A stretch of DNA of 64,000 nucleotides from Pedobacter panaciterrae (GTDB lineage Bacteria > Bacteroidota > Bacteroidia > Sphingobacteriales > Sphingobacteriaceae): positions 162,851-226,850 of the forward strand of contig NZ_LGEL01000031.1 of NCBI RefSeq assembly GCF_001636695.1. The letters run 5' to 3'. Made by a program: the position numbers and the translations under genes. Shown here in pieces: positions 17,616-24,019 of the stretch (positions are counted from its first letter, which is position 1; each line of letters opens with the position of its first letter). The notes beneath the pieces are model-generated. The model was not told the DNA's origin, did not search any database, and was given only the letters and a program-made list of their open reading frames with translations.

Positions 17616-18017
17616 TTAACCTTTCATTAGCCGGATGATCTGCCGGATGACCTTTTCCAGTTCCTGCTGAATGGTGATGTATTCGCCCAGCAGGCTGTTA
17701 AATTCAGTGGCTACGCTTTGACTCAGTAATCCCTGTTTATGAAGTATGTTGGCATGCCTGGCCAGTTGGTTGATATTATTACCGGAACGGCCGAGTTCGA
17801 CCCCGGTAGCATCTAGTTTTTTCATCAGTTCTTTTGCATTCACAAGCATGTTAGCAGTATTTTTTAATACCCGGATACGCACAATATCGGAACGGCTGAT
17901 GCCCAGGGATTTTTCCAGTTCAAGGAATTGCTTCAATTCCTGCTCGCTTAACCTTAGTTCAAAGCGGCGTATTTTCGGCGCGGAAAGCCTGTCTTTGGAT
18001 GAATGGCTGTTTCTCAT
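17616..18017 (-). CDS. mobA: Relaxosome accessory protein MobA (MobC-like)
   Basis: A 133-residue basic protein. The N-terminal half looks like a ribbon-helix-helix domain (FELRLSEQELKQFLELEKSL...SRSDIVRIRVL). It is followed by the hallmark GRSGNNINQLARHAN of bacterial mobilisation proteins and a C-terminal coiled-coil-prone helix. It binds near oriT and recruits the relaxase. It lies directly upstream of mobB and 12 bp downstream of the methyltransferase gene. Confidence 0.85.
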   Translation of the reverse strand: MRNSHSSKDRLSAPKIRRFELRLSEQELKQFLELEKSLGISRSDIVRIRVLKNTANMLVNAKELMKKLDATGVELGRSGNNINQLARHANILHKQGLLSQSVATEFNSLLGEYITIQQELEKVIRQIIRLMKG

Positions 18018-18028
18018 AAGCGGTGAAT

Positions 18029-19069
18029 TTAAGGCTGTCGGTCAACGGACCGGATGGCATGGAATATTTCAAGGGCGACCTGCGGAACGATGGCATTGCC
18101 ATAAGCCTTTACGCTTTCTGCACGCCAGGCAGAAAAGGCAATTCCGTCCAGTTCGGTGGGAAGCCCATCATTTCCGCCACAAAACGGGGGTTCAGCTGGC
18201 CATGCTTGCCAGCCGGGAATGTGGTTTTGCCAGTCTGTTTCGCGTCCGGCAATATGCGGATCAGGCGGTCCAATATCGATACTGGCGTATTGTCCGGTGC
18301 TGGTTTGTATGTGGTTGATTGAGCCTGAAGTGTGTAGTAGACCAGGAAATCCGTCAGGGAAACCTGCCCTCCATTGCCCTTGTTGTTCTTGCGGTCGCCG
18401 AGCTGCCGCTGTTCCATTGCCTCGGATAGTGTTGCCGAGTTGTTGCTCATCTCCGTTGCTGTCGGCGTGGGCAACAAACCAGACCCGGTCCCTTTGGTGC
18501 GGGGCGTTAAGGGCAGCAGCCAGAATACACAGAACGACTGGCGTGCCGTCTTTAAGCTGTGGTAATACATATCCTGCTGTACTGATCTCTGAAATGATGC
18601 TTCCGATAACCCTTCGCTGGAGTCGGACAATGGTGCTGTCCGCTTCGTGGTCACCGTCCTGACAAAAAAGCTCAACCGCTTTAATTTCCATTTCAGATAA
18701 ACTGTCTGGTTCGAGAATGCTGAACAGGCCAGCAACGTTTTCAAGAACGATCCACTGGGGTCTTGCTTCTGTAATAATTCGGCAAGCCTCCGGGAAGAGG
18801 TAGCGGTCATCCGCTTTGCCCTTTCGCTTTCCGGCCTGGCTGAAAGGCTGGCAGGGAAATCCCCCGCTGATGATGTCAACGCGTCCTCTAAACTGAGCTG
18901 CGCTGAATTGAAAGATGTCGTCATAATGATGGGTGTTTGGCCAGTAATGTTGTAGTACGGTTTGACAAAATGGGTTCCTTTCGCAGGAGAAAACATTTGG
19001 CCATCCCATCCAGGTAGCGGCGATATCAAAACCGCCGATACCGCTAAATAGGCTGCCATGTCTAAGCAT
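18029..19069 (-). CDS. dcm: DNA cytosine-5 methyltransferase
   Basis: A 346-residue enzyme with all the usual m5C motifs in order: motif I FSGIGGFD (8-15), motif IV GGFPCQPFSQAG with the catalytic C73, motif VI ENVAGL (from 110), motif VIII-like QRRV, and motif X AYGNAIVPQVALEIF near the C-terminus. No cognate restriction enzyme is visible, so it probably modifies the ICE to escape host restriction. It lies at the head of the mob operon. A second long frame (18109-19059) covers most of it. Target sequence unknown. Confidence 0.9.
   Translation of the reverse strand: MLRHGSLFSGIGGFDIAATWMGWPNVFSCERNPFCQTVLQHYWPNTHHYDDIFQFSAAQFRGRVDIISGGFPCQPFSQAGKRKGKADDRYLFPEACRIITEARPQWIVLENVAGLFSILEPDSLSEMEIKAVELFCQDGDHEADSTIVRLQRRVIGSIISEISTAGYVLPQLKDGTPVVLCILAAALNAPHQRDRVWFVAHADSNGDEQQLGNTIRGNGTAAARRPQEQQGQWRAGFPDGFPGLLHTSGSINHIQTSTGQYASIDIGPPDPHIAGRETDWQNHIPGWQAWPAEPPFCGGNDGLPTELDGIAFSAWRAESVKAYGNAIVPQVALEIFHAIRSVDRQP
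18109..19059 (-). CDS. Overprinted ORF inside the methyltransferase gene
   Basis: On the same strand as dcm but one base out of frame, 316 codons stay open. A methionine at 18924 would give a 271-residue product. The translation is not random-looking: it contains SSAGDFPASLSARPESE, GSGLLPTPTATE and LNPRFVAEMMGFPPNWTEL. I remember such motifs from a family of annotated phage and ICE proteins called methyltransferase-like. Either both frames encode proteins, or that family consists of out-of-frame translations of dcm genes. No ribosome-binding evidence distinguishes these. Confidence 0.3.
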   Translation of the reverse strand: MAAYLAVSAVLISPLPGWDGQMFSPAKGTHFVKPYYNITGQTPIIMTTSFNSAQLSLEDALTSSAGDFPASLSARPESERAKRMTATSSRRLAELLQKQDPSGSFLKTLLACSAFSNQTVYLKWKLKRLSFFVRTVTTKRTAPLSDSSEGLSEASFQRSVQQDMYYHSLKTARQSFCVFWLLPLTPRTKGTGSGLLPTPTATEMSNNSATLSEAMEQRQLGDRKNNKGNGGQVSLTDFLVYYTLQAQSTTYKPAPDNTPVSILDRLIRILPDAKQTGKTTFPAGKHGQLNPRFVAEMMGFPPNWTELPFLPGVQKA

Positions 19070-19269
19070 AGGCGGCGCTTTTAAATAAACTAAGGATTGG
19101 AAAAAACGGGCATGGGTAAGCCCTGACGAATTTTCCCGTCAAAGGATTGCTGAATAGCATACATTAAAATTTAAGGGTTTACAATTGGAACGGGGCGGTT
19201 GCCCTATGGCGGTGGTATGAACGCTTTACCGGAAAAAAAAGGGAGTTGCGACCTTTTTTCTCCCTCAGT

Positions 19270-19298
19270 CTTGCCTTTCCCCAGCGGGGTTAGGCAAG
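19270..19298. repeat. Hairpin 1 of the oriT candidate
   Basis: A symmetrical 29-base inverted repeat: 7-bp arms CTTGCCT/AGGCAAG, a TT/TT mismatch, an inner CCCC/GGGG stem and a 3-nt loop. The AGGCAAG arm occurs again at 19302-19308, so the left arm has two possible partners. Confidence 0.6.
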
Positions 19299-19302
19299 GC
19301 GA

Positions 19303-19368
19303 GGCAAGTTCGTTTTTGTCGGTCAGCCCAGCCGGAGGCGGGCTGTACGGACAAAAACACAACTTGCC
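19303..19368. repeat. Hairpin 2 of the oriT candidate, 66-base imperfect palindrome
   Basis: The arms GGCAAGTT (19303-19310) and AACTTGCC (19361-19368) enclose GTTTTTGTC/GACAAAAAC-like arms and an inner AGCCC/GGGCT stem. Nearly the whole 66 bases can fold, with a few mismatches. It is too large and lacks the T-tract of a simple terminator. Confidence 0.55.
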
Positions 19369-19493
19369 CAATACAAAACAAAAAAAGGCGGTTATGCCGT
19401 CTAGACGAAAAAGGGAACATTGCCCTGGCTTTGACCGTATTTTTCTGTACCACGCAGGAGTTAGCCCAATAGGTGGTGCGCTGTACTACGATA

Positions 19494-19527
19494 TATCAGG
19501 TTAGTCGCCTATAAGGCTAACCTGATA
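19494..19527. repeat. Hairpin 3 of the oriT candidate
   Basis: TATCAGGTTAG (19494-19504) pairs with CTAACCTGATA (19517-19527); an inner GCCT/AGGC stem (19507-19510 and 19514-19517) competes for one base. The perfect 11-bp arms and the absence of a T-tract favour a protein-binding or nicking structure over a terminator. Confidence 0.5.
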
Positions 19528-19632
19528 GCTTATTATAAGAATAGGTATCTCCTTGAATAAACAGCAATTCAGATAGCGGTATATCCGTATATAAGCTAAG
19601 GGTAAATACAGATATGAAAATAAATAGACATG

Positions 19633-19705
19633 CAGATAAAGGGATAGCTGTAAATCCATATAGACAGATAAAGGCATAGCCATTTAGCTATGCAAACAGC
19701 TATCC
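19633..19705. repeat. Iteron-like direct repeat and nested inverted repeats
   Basis: A 16-base unit starting CAGATAAAGG occurs at 19633-19648 and 19665-19680 with one mismatch (32-bp period). GGATAGCTGT (19642-19651) is inverted at 19696-19705, and GCATAGC (19674-19680) is inverted at 19687-19693, giving a nested palindrome. Such arrays bind replication or relaxosome proteins in other systems. The role here is inference. Confidence 0.45.
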
Positions 19706-19738
19706 AAATAGAGGGATAGATAAGCGTATATATATGGG

Positions 19739-20743
19739 TTACCGTTTCCGGCCGGTTTGATGACTTAACATTTCTGTGGGTGGTTCCCGGCCTGAACGGT
19801 CAGGGGTATGCATGCTGGCCTTCAATTTATCGTTATAATCGTTATAGCCCTGGTACTCATAAGACCGGTCAACTGCCTGGGGTATCTCTTTGCTTAGTTC
19901 CTGCAAGCATTTACGGCCGGGGCCGTCATTGTCAAAATACACATCTACTGTATGAAAGTTCCTGATCCTTTCCATGGCATAACCCAGCATCGTGATGGCA
20001 TTCAAAACGATAACCGTTGGTCTTGAATCCGGGTGCAGTTTCTGCCAGCTCAGATAATCCATGTAACCCTCGAATACGGCAACATGATGCACATCGCCTG
20101 GTATCAATGAGATACCTTTGGGGCCGATGCAGCTTTTAAAGCCCTTTGCATTGGAAAATTCCCAGGCACCGTGTTCGTTCTGCCAGCCGACCGCATAATA
20201 CACCGAAGTATTTTCAGGGTTATTTGTACGCTTGTAATAGACCTCCTTTACCTGCTGTTCTTTTGCGATGTCAAAAAGCCCTCTCGAATGCAGGTATTGG
20301 ACAAGTACGAAATTACTGCCGGGTTCCCGGATGTCTGTCAACTCCCATTCAAAGGTTCCTTTTTCAGGATCTGGCGCGTATTTTTTAGGGGGAACGTATT
20401 CGGGAATCAGGGCGGCATCGAGGTTGCAGACTTCCTGTATCTTGTTCAGCACTTCCACAAAGGATAAGTTTGGCCAATAAGCCATTCCCAACTGTACAAT
20501 GCCGCCCTTATAAATTCCTGTTGCGCCCGGCCCGCCCCAGTCTTTCCAGCAGTTTCCTGCATCCCACACCGTAAAAGAGGGGGTATCTTTTTTGGTTTCG
20601 CGAAGCATACTATGGTAAAAGTGTTCTTTTCCAGTCTTTCTTACCGGATGATGGCCCAGGCGGGCTAGAAAGTCCACGATAGAAATATCAGCCAACGTGG
20701 AAACATCTACATATTCAGGCATGGCAAAATAAAAATTAGTCAA
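19739..20743 (-). CDS. Toprim-domain DNA primase-like protein
   Basis: A 334-residue protein. The N-terminal third resembles the zinc-finger/primase N-domain of Bacteroidota ICE primases (FLARLGHHPVRKTGKEHFYHS...CWKDWG). The Toprim core shows the catalytic Glu in FEGYMDYLSW (E225) and the DxD motif VYFDNDGPGRK (D271, D273). It likely primes the complementary strand of transferred DNA. The ATG overlaps the stop of the upstream paralogue by 4 nt. The C-terminal 20 residues are charged and disordered. Confidence 0.75.
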   Translation of the reverse strand: MTNFYFAMPEYVDVSTLADISIVDFLARLGHHPVRKTGKEHFYHSMLRETKKDTPSFTVWDAGNCWKDWGGPGATGIYKGGIVQLGMAYWPNLSFVEVLNKIQEVCNLDAALIPEYVPPKKYAPDPEKGTFEWELTDIREPGSNFVLVQYLHSRGLFDIAKEQQVKEVYYKRTNNPENTSVYYAVGWQNEHGAWEFSNAKGFKSCIGPKGISLIPGDVHHVAVFEGYMDYLSWQKLHPDSRPTVIVLNAITMLGYAMERIRNFHTVDVYFDNDGPGRKCLQELSKEIPQAVDRSYEYQGYNDYNDKLKASMHTPDRSGREPPTEMLSHQTGRKR

Positions 20744-21561
20744 GAATTGGCTTTTTCAATAGCAGGTAGCAGTTGTTCGTCCAGGTGTTCTTTACCGAAG
20801 AAAACAGTTACATCCCGGAATTTTGCGGCCCTGCTCTTAGCGGCAGATAAAAATTCGGGAGCGTTCATGACCAGGATGCTGTGGCCTGCCGGCCTGTTGG
20901 CATATTTCCAGCTGAGATAGCTGATAAAGTCTTCAAACAGGATCAGGCTGTTTGTATCGCCAGCTATAAAGGTCATGCCTTTTCTGCCCAGGCAGCCTGC
21001 AAAGTTCCGGCCCATTACTTCCCAGCCGCCGTTCTCATTTTGCCAACCGGCCGCAAAAAAATCCTTGCGCCGGTGCTTTTCATCAACGACGTAATAATAG
21101 ACCTCCTTAAGTTGTCCGAGGGCGATCTCCCAGATACCCTGGGATTGCAGGTAAGCGGTGATCTCCGGGTTGCAGCCGATTGGCCTGGTTTCGGCGATAT
21201 GATAATAAGGAATTTTGACTGCCCGTCTTTTTCTTCCGGCCCGCTGATTGTTCACATTGTTTTCCTGCGGACAGGCACAAAGCAGGCTGATCTTTTCTAT
21301 TACCTGGTCCGAATTGAGGCCCGTCCAGTAAGCCATGCCAAAATCAATGATGTCACCGCTTTTTTTGGTGAAGCGGTCGAACCACATGCCCAGCTGCGTA
21401 TTGATGGCAAACGTAGGACTGGTTTCAGTATCCCTTAGAACATTCAGGTATAGTTTTTCATCACCTGAGCTTTTGGCGGGCTGGTAGCCCAGCCTGGACA
21501 AAAGCATGCTTAGGGATACCTGTTCCCGTATGGAACCGGCATTTAAGAATGTTGTTATCAT
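20740..21561 (-). CDS. Toprim-like paralogue with degenerate active site
   Basis: A 273-residue paralogue of the downstream primase: same N-terminal (M)LLSRLGYQPAKSSGDEKLYLN block, same (A/V)GWQNE.G.WE block and same FEDFISYLSW (E210). The DxD motif is replaced by VFFGKEHLD, so the metal-binding acidic pair is missing. It may be a structural or regulatory partner of the active copy. It starts 23 bp downstream of the wHTH gene. CTnDOT carries the topoisomerase gene exc at a similar place, but this protein is not a topoisomerase. Confidence 0.62.
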   Translation of the reverse strand: MITTFLNAGSIREQVSLSMLLSRLGYQPAKSSGDEKLYLNVLRDTETSPTFAINTQLGMWFDRFTKKSGDIIDFGMAYWTGLNSDQVIEKISLLCACPQENNVNNQRAGRKRRAVKIPYYHIAETRPIGCNPEITAYLQSQGIWEIALGQLKEVYYYVVDEKHRRKDFFAAGWQNENGGWEVMGRNFAGCLGRKGMTFIAGDTNSLILFEDFISYLSWKYANRPAGHSILVMNAPEFLSAAKSRAAKFRDVTVFFGKEHLDEQLLPAIEKANS

Positions 21562-21584
21562 AATTGTATTTATTTAGTATCGAT

Positions 21585-21863
21585 TTAGAAATGGAGCATA
21601 GCGTCTAATGATTTTCGGATCGCTTCAATTTCAATCCGTTCAATCCTCCAGGCGGCAGAGTGAGTCCCATCCTTCCTTGGTGTGACGAGTCCTAGAGAAA
21701 GCCAATGTTCAACGTTTTTTCTGCCATAGATGCGAAAGGCTTCTGACTTATTTAAAAAAGGCTTTAGTTGACCCGTTTTAGACAGTGCCACCTTGGCGCC
21801 TAGTTCAGCCGCGTCTTTTAAAAGCACTTTAAGCTGATGAGCACTTAATAGCATTTGGATCAT
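21585..21863 (-). CDS. Small wHTH protein, excisionase-like (Xis2d-like position)
   Basis: A 92-residue protein. The central block KSEAFRIYGRKNVEHWLSLGLVTP is a MerR/excisionase-type winged helix pattern, followed by a basic beta-rich end. It is a paralogue of the next upstream gene (shared KSEA..(I/T)YGR.NV..W...GLV). Two small HTH proteins downstream of rteC recall xis2c and xis2d of CTnDOT, which are needed for excision. This assignment rests on fold and gene order, not on a sequence search. Confidence 0.55.
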   Translation of the reverse strand: MIQMLLSAHQLKVLLKDAAELGAKVALSKTGQLKPFLNKSEAFRIYGRKNVEHWLSLGLVTPRKDGTHSAAWRIERIEIEAIRKSLDAMLHF

Positions 21864-21880
21864 AAATACATAATAAATCC

Positions 21881-22159
21881 CTACCTGTCTACGGTTGCCA
21901 GATAAGTAATGCGATTACTAGAATATGCAACCCTAGCTAATTTTTTTCTGTCAATTTGTATGGTGAAGGCTTTATTACTAGCGTGTTCAGATTGAACTAG
22001 CCCTTCCTTCATCCACCTATCTACATTACTGCGACCATAAGTTAAGTATGCTTCCGACTTAGTAATAAAATCCTTATAAACTTGGGTTTCATTCAATGCA
22101 TCTTCAGCACCTTCATTTACAGCGTCTGTTAGTAGCTTTGTAAATTCAGTAAGTTTCAT
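21881..22159 (-). CDS. Small wHTH protein, excisionase-like (Xis2c-like position)
   Basis: A 92-residue protein with the block KSEAYLTYGRSNVDRWMKEGLV and a basic C-terminus (IDRKKLARVAYSSNR), typical of small winged-helix DNA-binding proteins. It is a tandem paralogue of 21585-21863 (17-bp gap). A palindrome at 22446-22467 and a possible -7 box (GATCTTTG, minus strand, 22393-22400) lie upstream, which would fit RteC-controlled expression. The leader would be over 200 nt long. Confidence 0.55.
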   Translation of the reverse strand: MKLTEFTKLLTDAVNEGAEDALNETQVYKDFITKSEAYLTYGRSNVDRWMKEGLVQSEHASNKAFTIQIDRKKLARVAYSSNRITYLATVDR

Positions 22160-22497
22160 GTTAATTGGATAAGAGGATTGAAAAGTGTTGTTGAAAATTA
22201 TGGGAATAACCCCTTGATTTTAGAGTTCTTATTGCGCTAACAGCAAGCCTATAAAAACATAAAATATCGGGAATACTCGCGTCGGTTCCTACGAACCGGG
22301 CCTTCGCCTGCCAATGCGCTTTCAGCTGTTGATGTTATCTCACCTTCGCAAAATTTCCTGCTTTCACAGGATAATGTTTCTTCCCCCAATGTCAAAGATC
22401 GTGTTTGATAATGGGGTAAAATTGAAGAGGAGAAAGTGATGGATTTACCAACATGAAAATGTTGGTATAGATTTATTGGGTGCTTTAAAATTTACTG
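22160..22497. other. Long leader/intergenic region between rteC and the wHTH pair
   Basis: No gene is visible. It holds a small hairpin at 22283-22298 (CGGTTC/GAACCG, 4-nt loop), a possible minus-strand -7 box at 22393-22400 (GATCTTTG) and the palindrome at 22446-22467. The rest is AT-rich without clear structure. Confidence 0.4.
22446..22469. promoter_or_regulatory. Palindromic operator candidate A
   Basis: TACCAACAT and ATGTTGGTA form perfect 9-bp arms around GAAA (22446-22467). The 24 bases 22446-22469 match 22 of 24 positions of the site at 23516-23539 in the same orientation. The site lies 29 bp downstream of rteC and about 46 bp upstream of a possible -7 box reading toward the wHTH pair, an activator-like position. 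The binding protein is unknown; RteC is the obvious candidate. Confidence 0.55.
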
Positions 22498-23373
22498 TTA
22501 AGTTTTTTTAGAATTCCTTGATTTATACCTATTTGTTTCATCTATATGCTGATTGATAGCGATGATCATCTCATCCAAATATTTAGTGTAACTGATGGTT
22601 TTACGTCGTCTGATATCTAAAAACATTCGATAGGCCTGGCTCAAATCAATGTGTAAACTGTCCTCTAGCCATTCAATAATATCACTGATTTCAGCTTTAC
22701 CATTATTCAGACGTCTGGTGTGGTAAATTCCATAAGCAAGTTCTATGAGCTCTACTTTATCTCCTGACCAAAACTTTTTTTTCACAGATAATAATTTCGT
22801 TAAAAAATGATTCTCTGGATTATAGTATAGTAAGTTAAGGCGTCTCACAACAAAATTTCTTAGCATCTCATAAGCACGAAATTTTGAAAAAATATAATCT
22901 TGATTTGTCGAAAAATCTGGGTCTTGAGTAACAAGCTCTTGGCCTAAGGGGAATGCTGTTTTATTTCTGCGCAGGAAAAAATCTTGGTCTTTCGCAGTTT
23001 CATCCAAGAGATAATATTGATAGTTGAATTGATAAAGTGAAAAGCAACGATTAATTACCTTAAGTTCATCTAAGTAATAATCTTTAAGCATTTGCTCTGT
23101 ACCTATTGGCGTAGCCGCTACCAGATTATTAAGCTCAATCACATAAATATGCCAGCAATAAAACCTTGGCTTTACGTATTTGAAAAACCTTATTTCATCT
23201 TGTTCTGTTTCAAAACCATGAACAGATATATATCTTTTTAATTCATTTAGGACGGATGATATGCAAAGAAGTGATGCTGTTAGATTTTTAATCGGATCTT
23301 TTAACGACCCGTTAATACTTTCTAGTTGTTTATAGAGATCACAGTAAAGGTTTTCAACGAAATTTTCTAACAT
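22498..23373 (-). CDS. rteC: RteC family regulator of excision
   Basis: A 291-residue protein resembling RteC, the CTnDOT regulator that activates the excision genes. The C-terminal half has the family pattern: YIFSKFRAYEMLRNFV, then W(S)GDKVELIELAYGIYHTRRLNNGKAEI, then a HTH-like FLDIRRRKTISYTKYLDEM. I prefer the ATG at 23371-23373 (MLENFVENLY...), since family members begin with this helix; an in-frame ATG at 23421 adds 16 residues. Codon and base composition are much more AT-rich than the tra genes. The rteA/rteB two-component pair is not in the window. Confidence 0.78.
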   Translation of the reverse strand: MLENFVENLYCDLYKQLESINGSLKDPIKNLTASLLCISSVLNELKRYISVHGFETEQDEIRFFKYVKPRFYCWHIYVIELNNLVAATPIGTEQMLKDYYLDELKVINRCFSLYQFNYQYYLLDETAKDQDFFLRRNKTAFPLGQELVTQDPDFSTNQDYIFSKFRAYEMLRNFVVRRLNLLYYNPENHFLTKLLSVKKKFWSGDKVELIELAYGIYHTRRLNNGKAEISDIIEWLEDSLHIDLSQAYRMFLDIRRRKTISYTKYLDEMIIAINQHIDETNRYKSRNSKKT

Positions 23374-23515
23374 GTCAATTAATTTATTGAAACCACATCC
23401 CCTTAACTTTATGTAGATCAATGCGGCATTTGGGTTGATCTTAAATTGCTAGGCAAATAAAAGATGTTTCCAAATATCTGACTAGTGGCTAAGGGTGACT
23501 ATCACTGGTAGTAAC

Positions 23516-23539
23516 TACCAATATGAAAAAGTTGGTATA
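23516..23539. promoter_or_regulatory. Palindromic operator candidate B
   Basis: A 24-base near-copy (22/24) of the palindrome at 22446-22469. It lies 22 bp upstream of a plus-strand -7 box (TATCTTTG, 23562-23569), where it would overlap the -33 region, and about 140 bp upstream of the rteC start on the other strand. One regulator could thus act on the structured RNA promoter and on rteC. Confidence 0.55.
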
Positions 23540-23561
23540 CATGGAGACAAAGAGAAATTCT

Positions 23562-23569
23562 TATCTTTG
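23562..23569 (+). promoter_or_regulatory. Bacteroidota -7 box for the structured leader RNA
   Basis: TATCTTTG matches TAnnTTTG exactly. A transcript would begin near 23576 and run through the folded region at 23600-23749. No good -33 TTG at 19 nt is seen, which fits a regulated promoter. Confidence 0.45.
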
Positions 23570-23575
23570 TGACGA

Positions 23576-23749
23576 AAATATTGTAGCGGCAGCTATTTGA
23601 CTTGTACCCTGAAACCCGAGAAATTTCAATGTTACACAAGGGAAAATAGACTGGTTGCCTGCGGTTTGCGTGGGCTTCAGTTTATCTTGTGTAAAGGTTC
23701 TTCTCGGGGCCTCGGGTACAGATATAACTGATGTCCCACGCTTTTTTTT
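23576..23749 (+). ncRNA. Candidate structured RNA/attenuator leader beside rteC
   Basis: On the plus strand a near-continuous hairpin can form. GTACCC with GGGTAC, and CCCGAGAA with TTCTCGGG (23711-23717 region), make the base. TTACACAAG (23632-23640) pairs with CTTGTGTAA (23686-23694), and ACTG...GCC pairs with GGGC...CAGT at the tip. GCGTGGG at 23668-23674, inside the tip, can instead pair with CCCACGC at 23735-23741, which is followed directly by eight T. This gives two exclusive folds, one of them terminator-like. A 72-codon minus-strand frame (23561-23779) covers it but is probably incidental. Confidence 0.45.
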
Positions 23750-23787
23750 AACCGCCTGAAAAGGGACTAGCAGGCTCAAATAAGAAA

Positions 23788-24012
23788 ATGGAAAATTTGA
23801 ATCTTATTAGCTCTAAAAAAATTACTAATTTAATTTTTAGCGACTATTTTGTTTTACACTCTAATAAAATGGGCTTTACCACACTTGCAGATATTTTTAA
23901 ATACGATGTTACTACGTTGATGAATCACCATTTATTCAATTACAAGTGGTTTGGCGAACTTACTGATTTCTTGGATGAAAGAAATGCTATCAAGCTGTTG
24001 ATAGACTATTAA
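23788..24012 (+). CDS. Small helix-hairpin-helix (RNA polymerase alpha-CTD-like) protein
   Basis: A 74-residue protein, AT-rich. The stretch MGFTTLADIFKYDVTTLMNHHLFNYKWFGELTDFL follows the pattern of alpha-CTD/HhH domains (a 'gi.TL.DL......L......g.k...El..fL' spacing), but the glycines are mostly replaced. It is the only gene downstream of the structured leader RNA, with the ATG 39 nt after the T-tract. It may contact DNA or RNA polymerase. The function is unknown. Confidence 0.5.
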   Translation: MENLNLISSKKITNLIFSDYFVLHSNKMGFTTLADIFKYDVTTLMNHHLFNYKWFGELTDFLDERNAIKLLIDY

Positions 24013-24019
24013 ATGGCGA

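Larger units (their letters stand above)
19070..19738. other. Non-coding gap upstream of the mob genes, oriT candidate region
   Basis: No convincing gene lies in these 669 bases. The part from 19270 to 19527 holds three strong inverted repeats, and 19530-19735 is AT-rich with short degenerate repeats. The position directly upstream of the dcm-mobA-mobB operon is where the transfer origin of such elements is expected. No nick site can be named from sequence alone. Confidence 0.45.

Noticed and set aside
18029-19069. Methyltransferase as part of a restriction-modification pair
   Set aside because: No restriction endonuclease gene lies nearby; the neighbours are mob genes and non-coding DNA. 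A solitary protective methyltransferase fits better.
19199-19504. A 101-codon plus-strand frame in the oriT candidate
   Set aside because: The translation has no protein-like pattern and runs through all three hairpins.
19501-19683. A 60-codon minus-strand frame rich in Tyr and Leu
   Set aside because: It is a product of the AT-rich repeat array, with no start signal and no recognisable motif.
23561-23779. A 72-codon minus-strand frame across the structured RNA
   Set aside because: I vaguely recall similar hypothetical proteins, but the DNA is dominated by inverted repeats and a poly-A/T tract. I treat it as a shadow of the RNA element, not as a gene.
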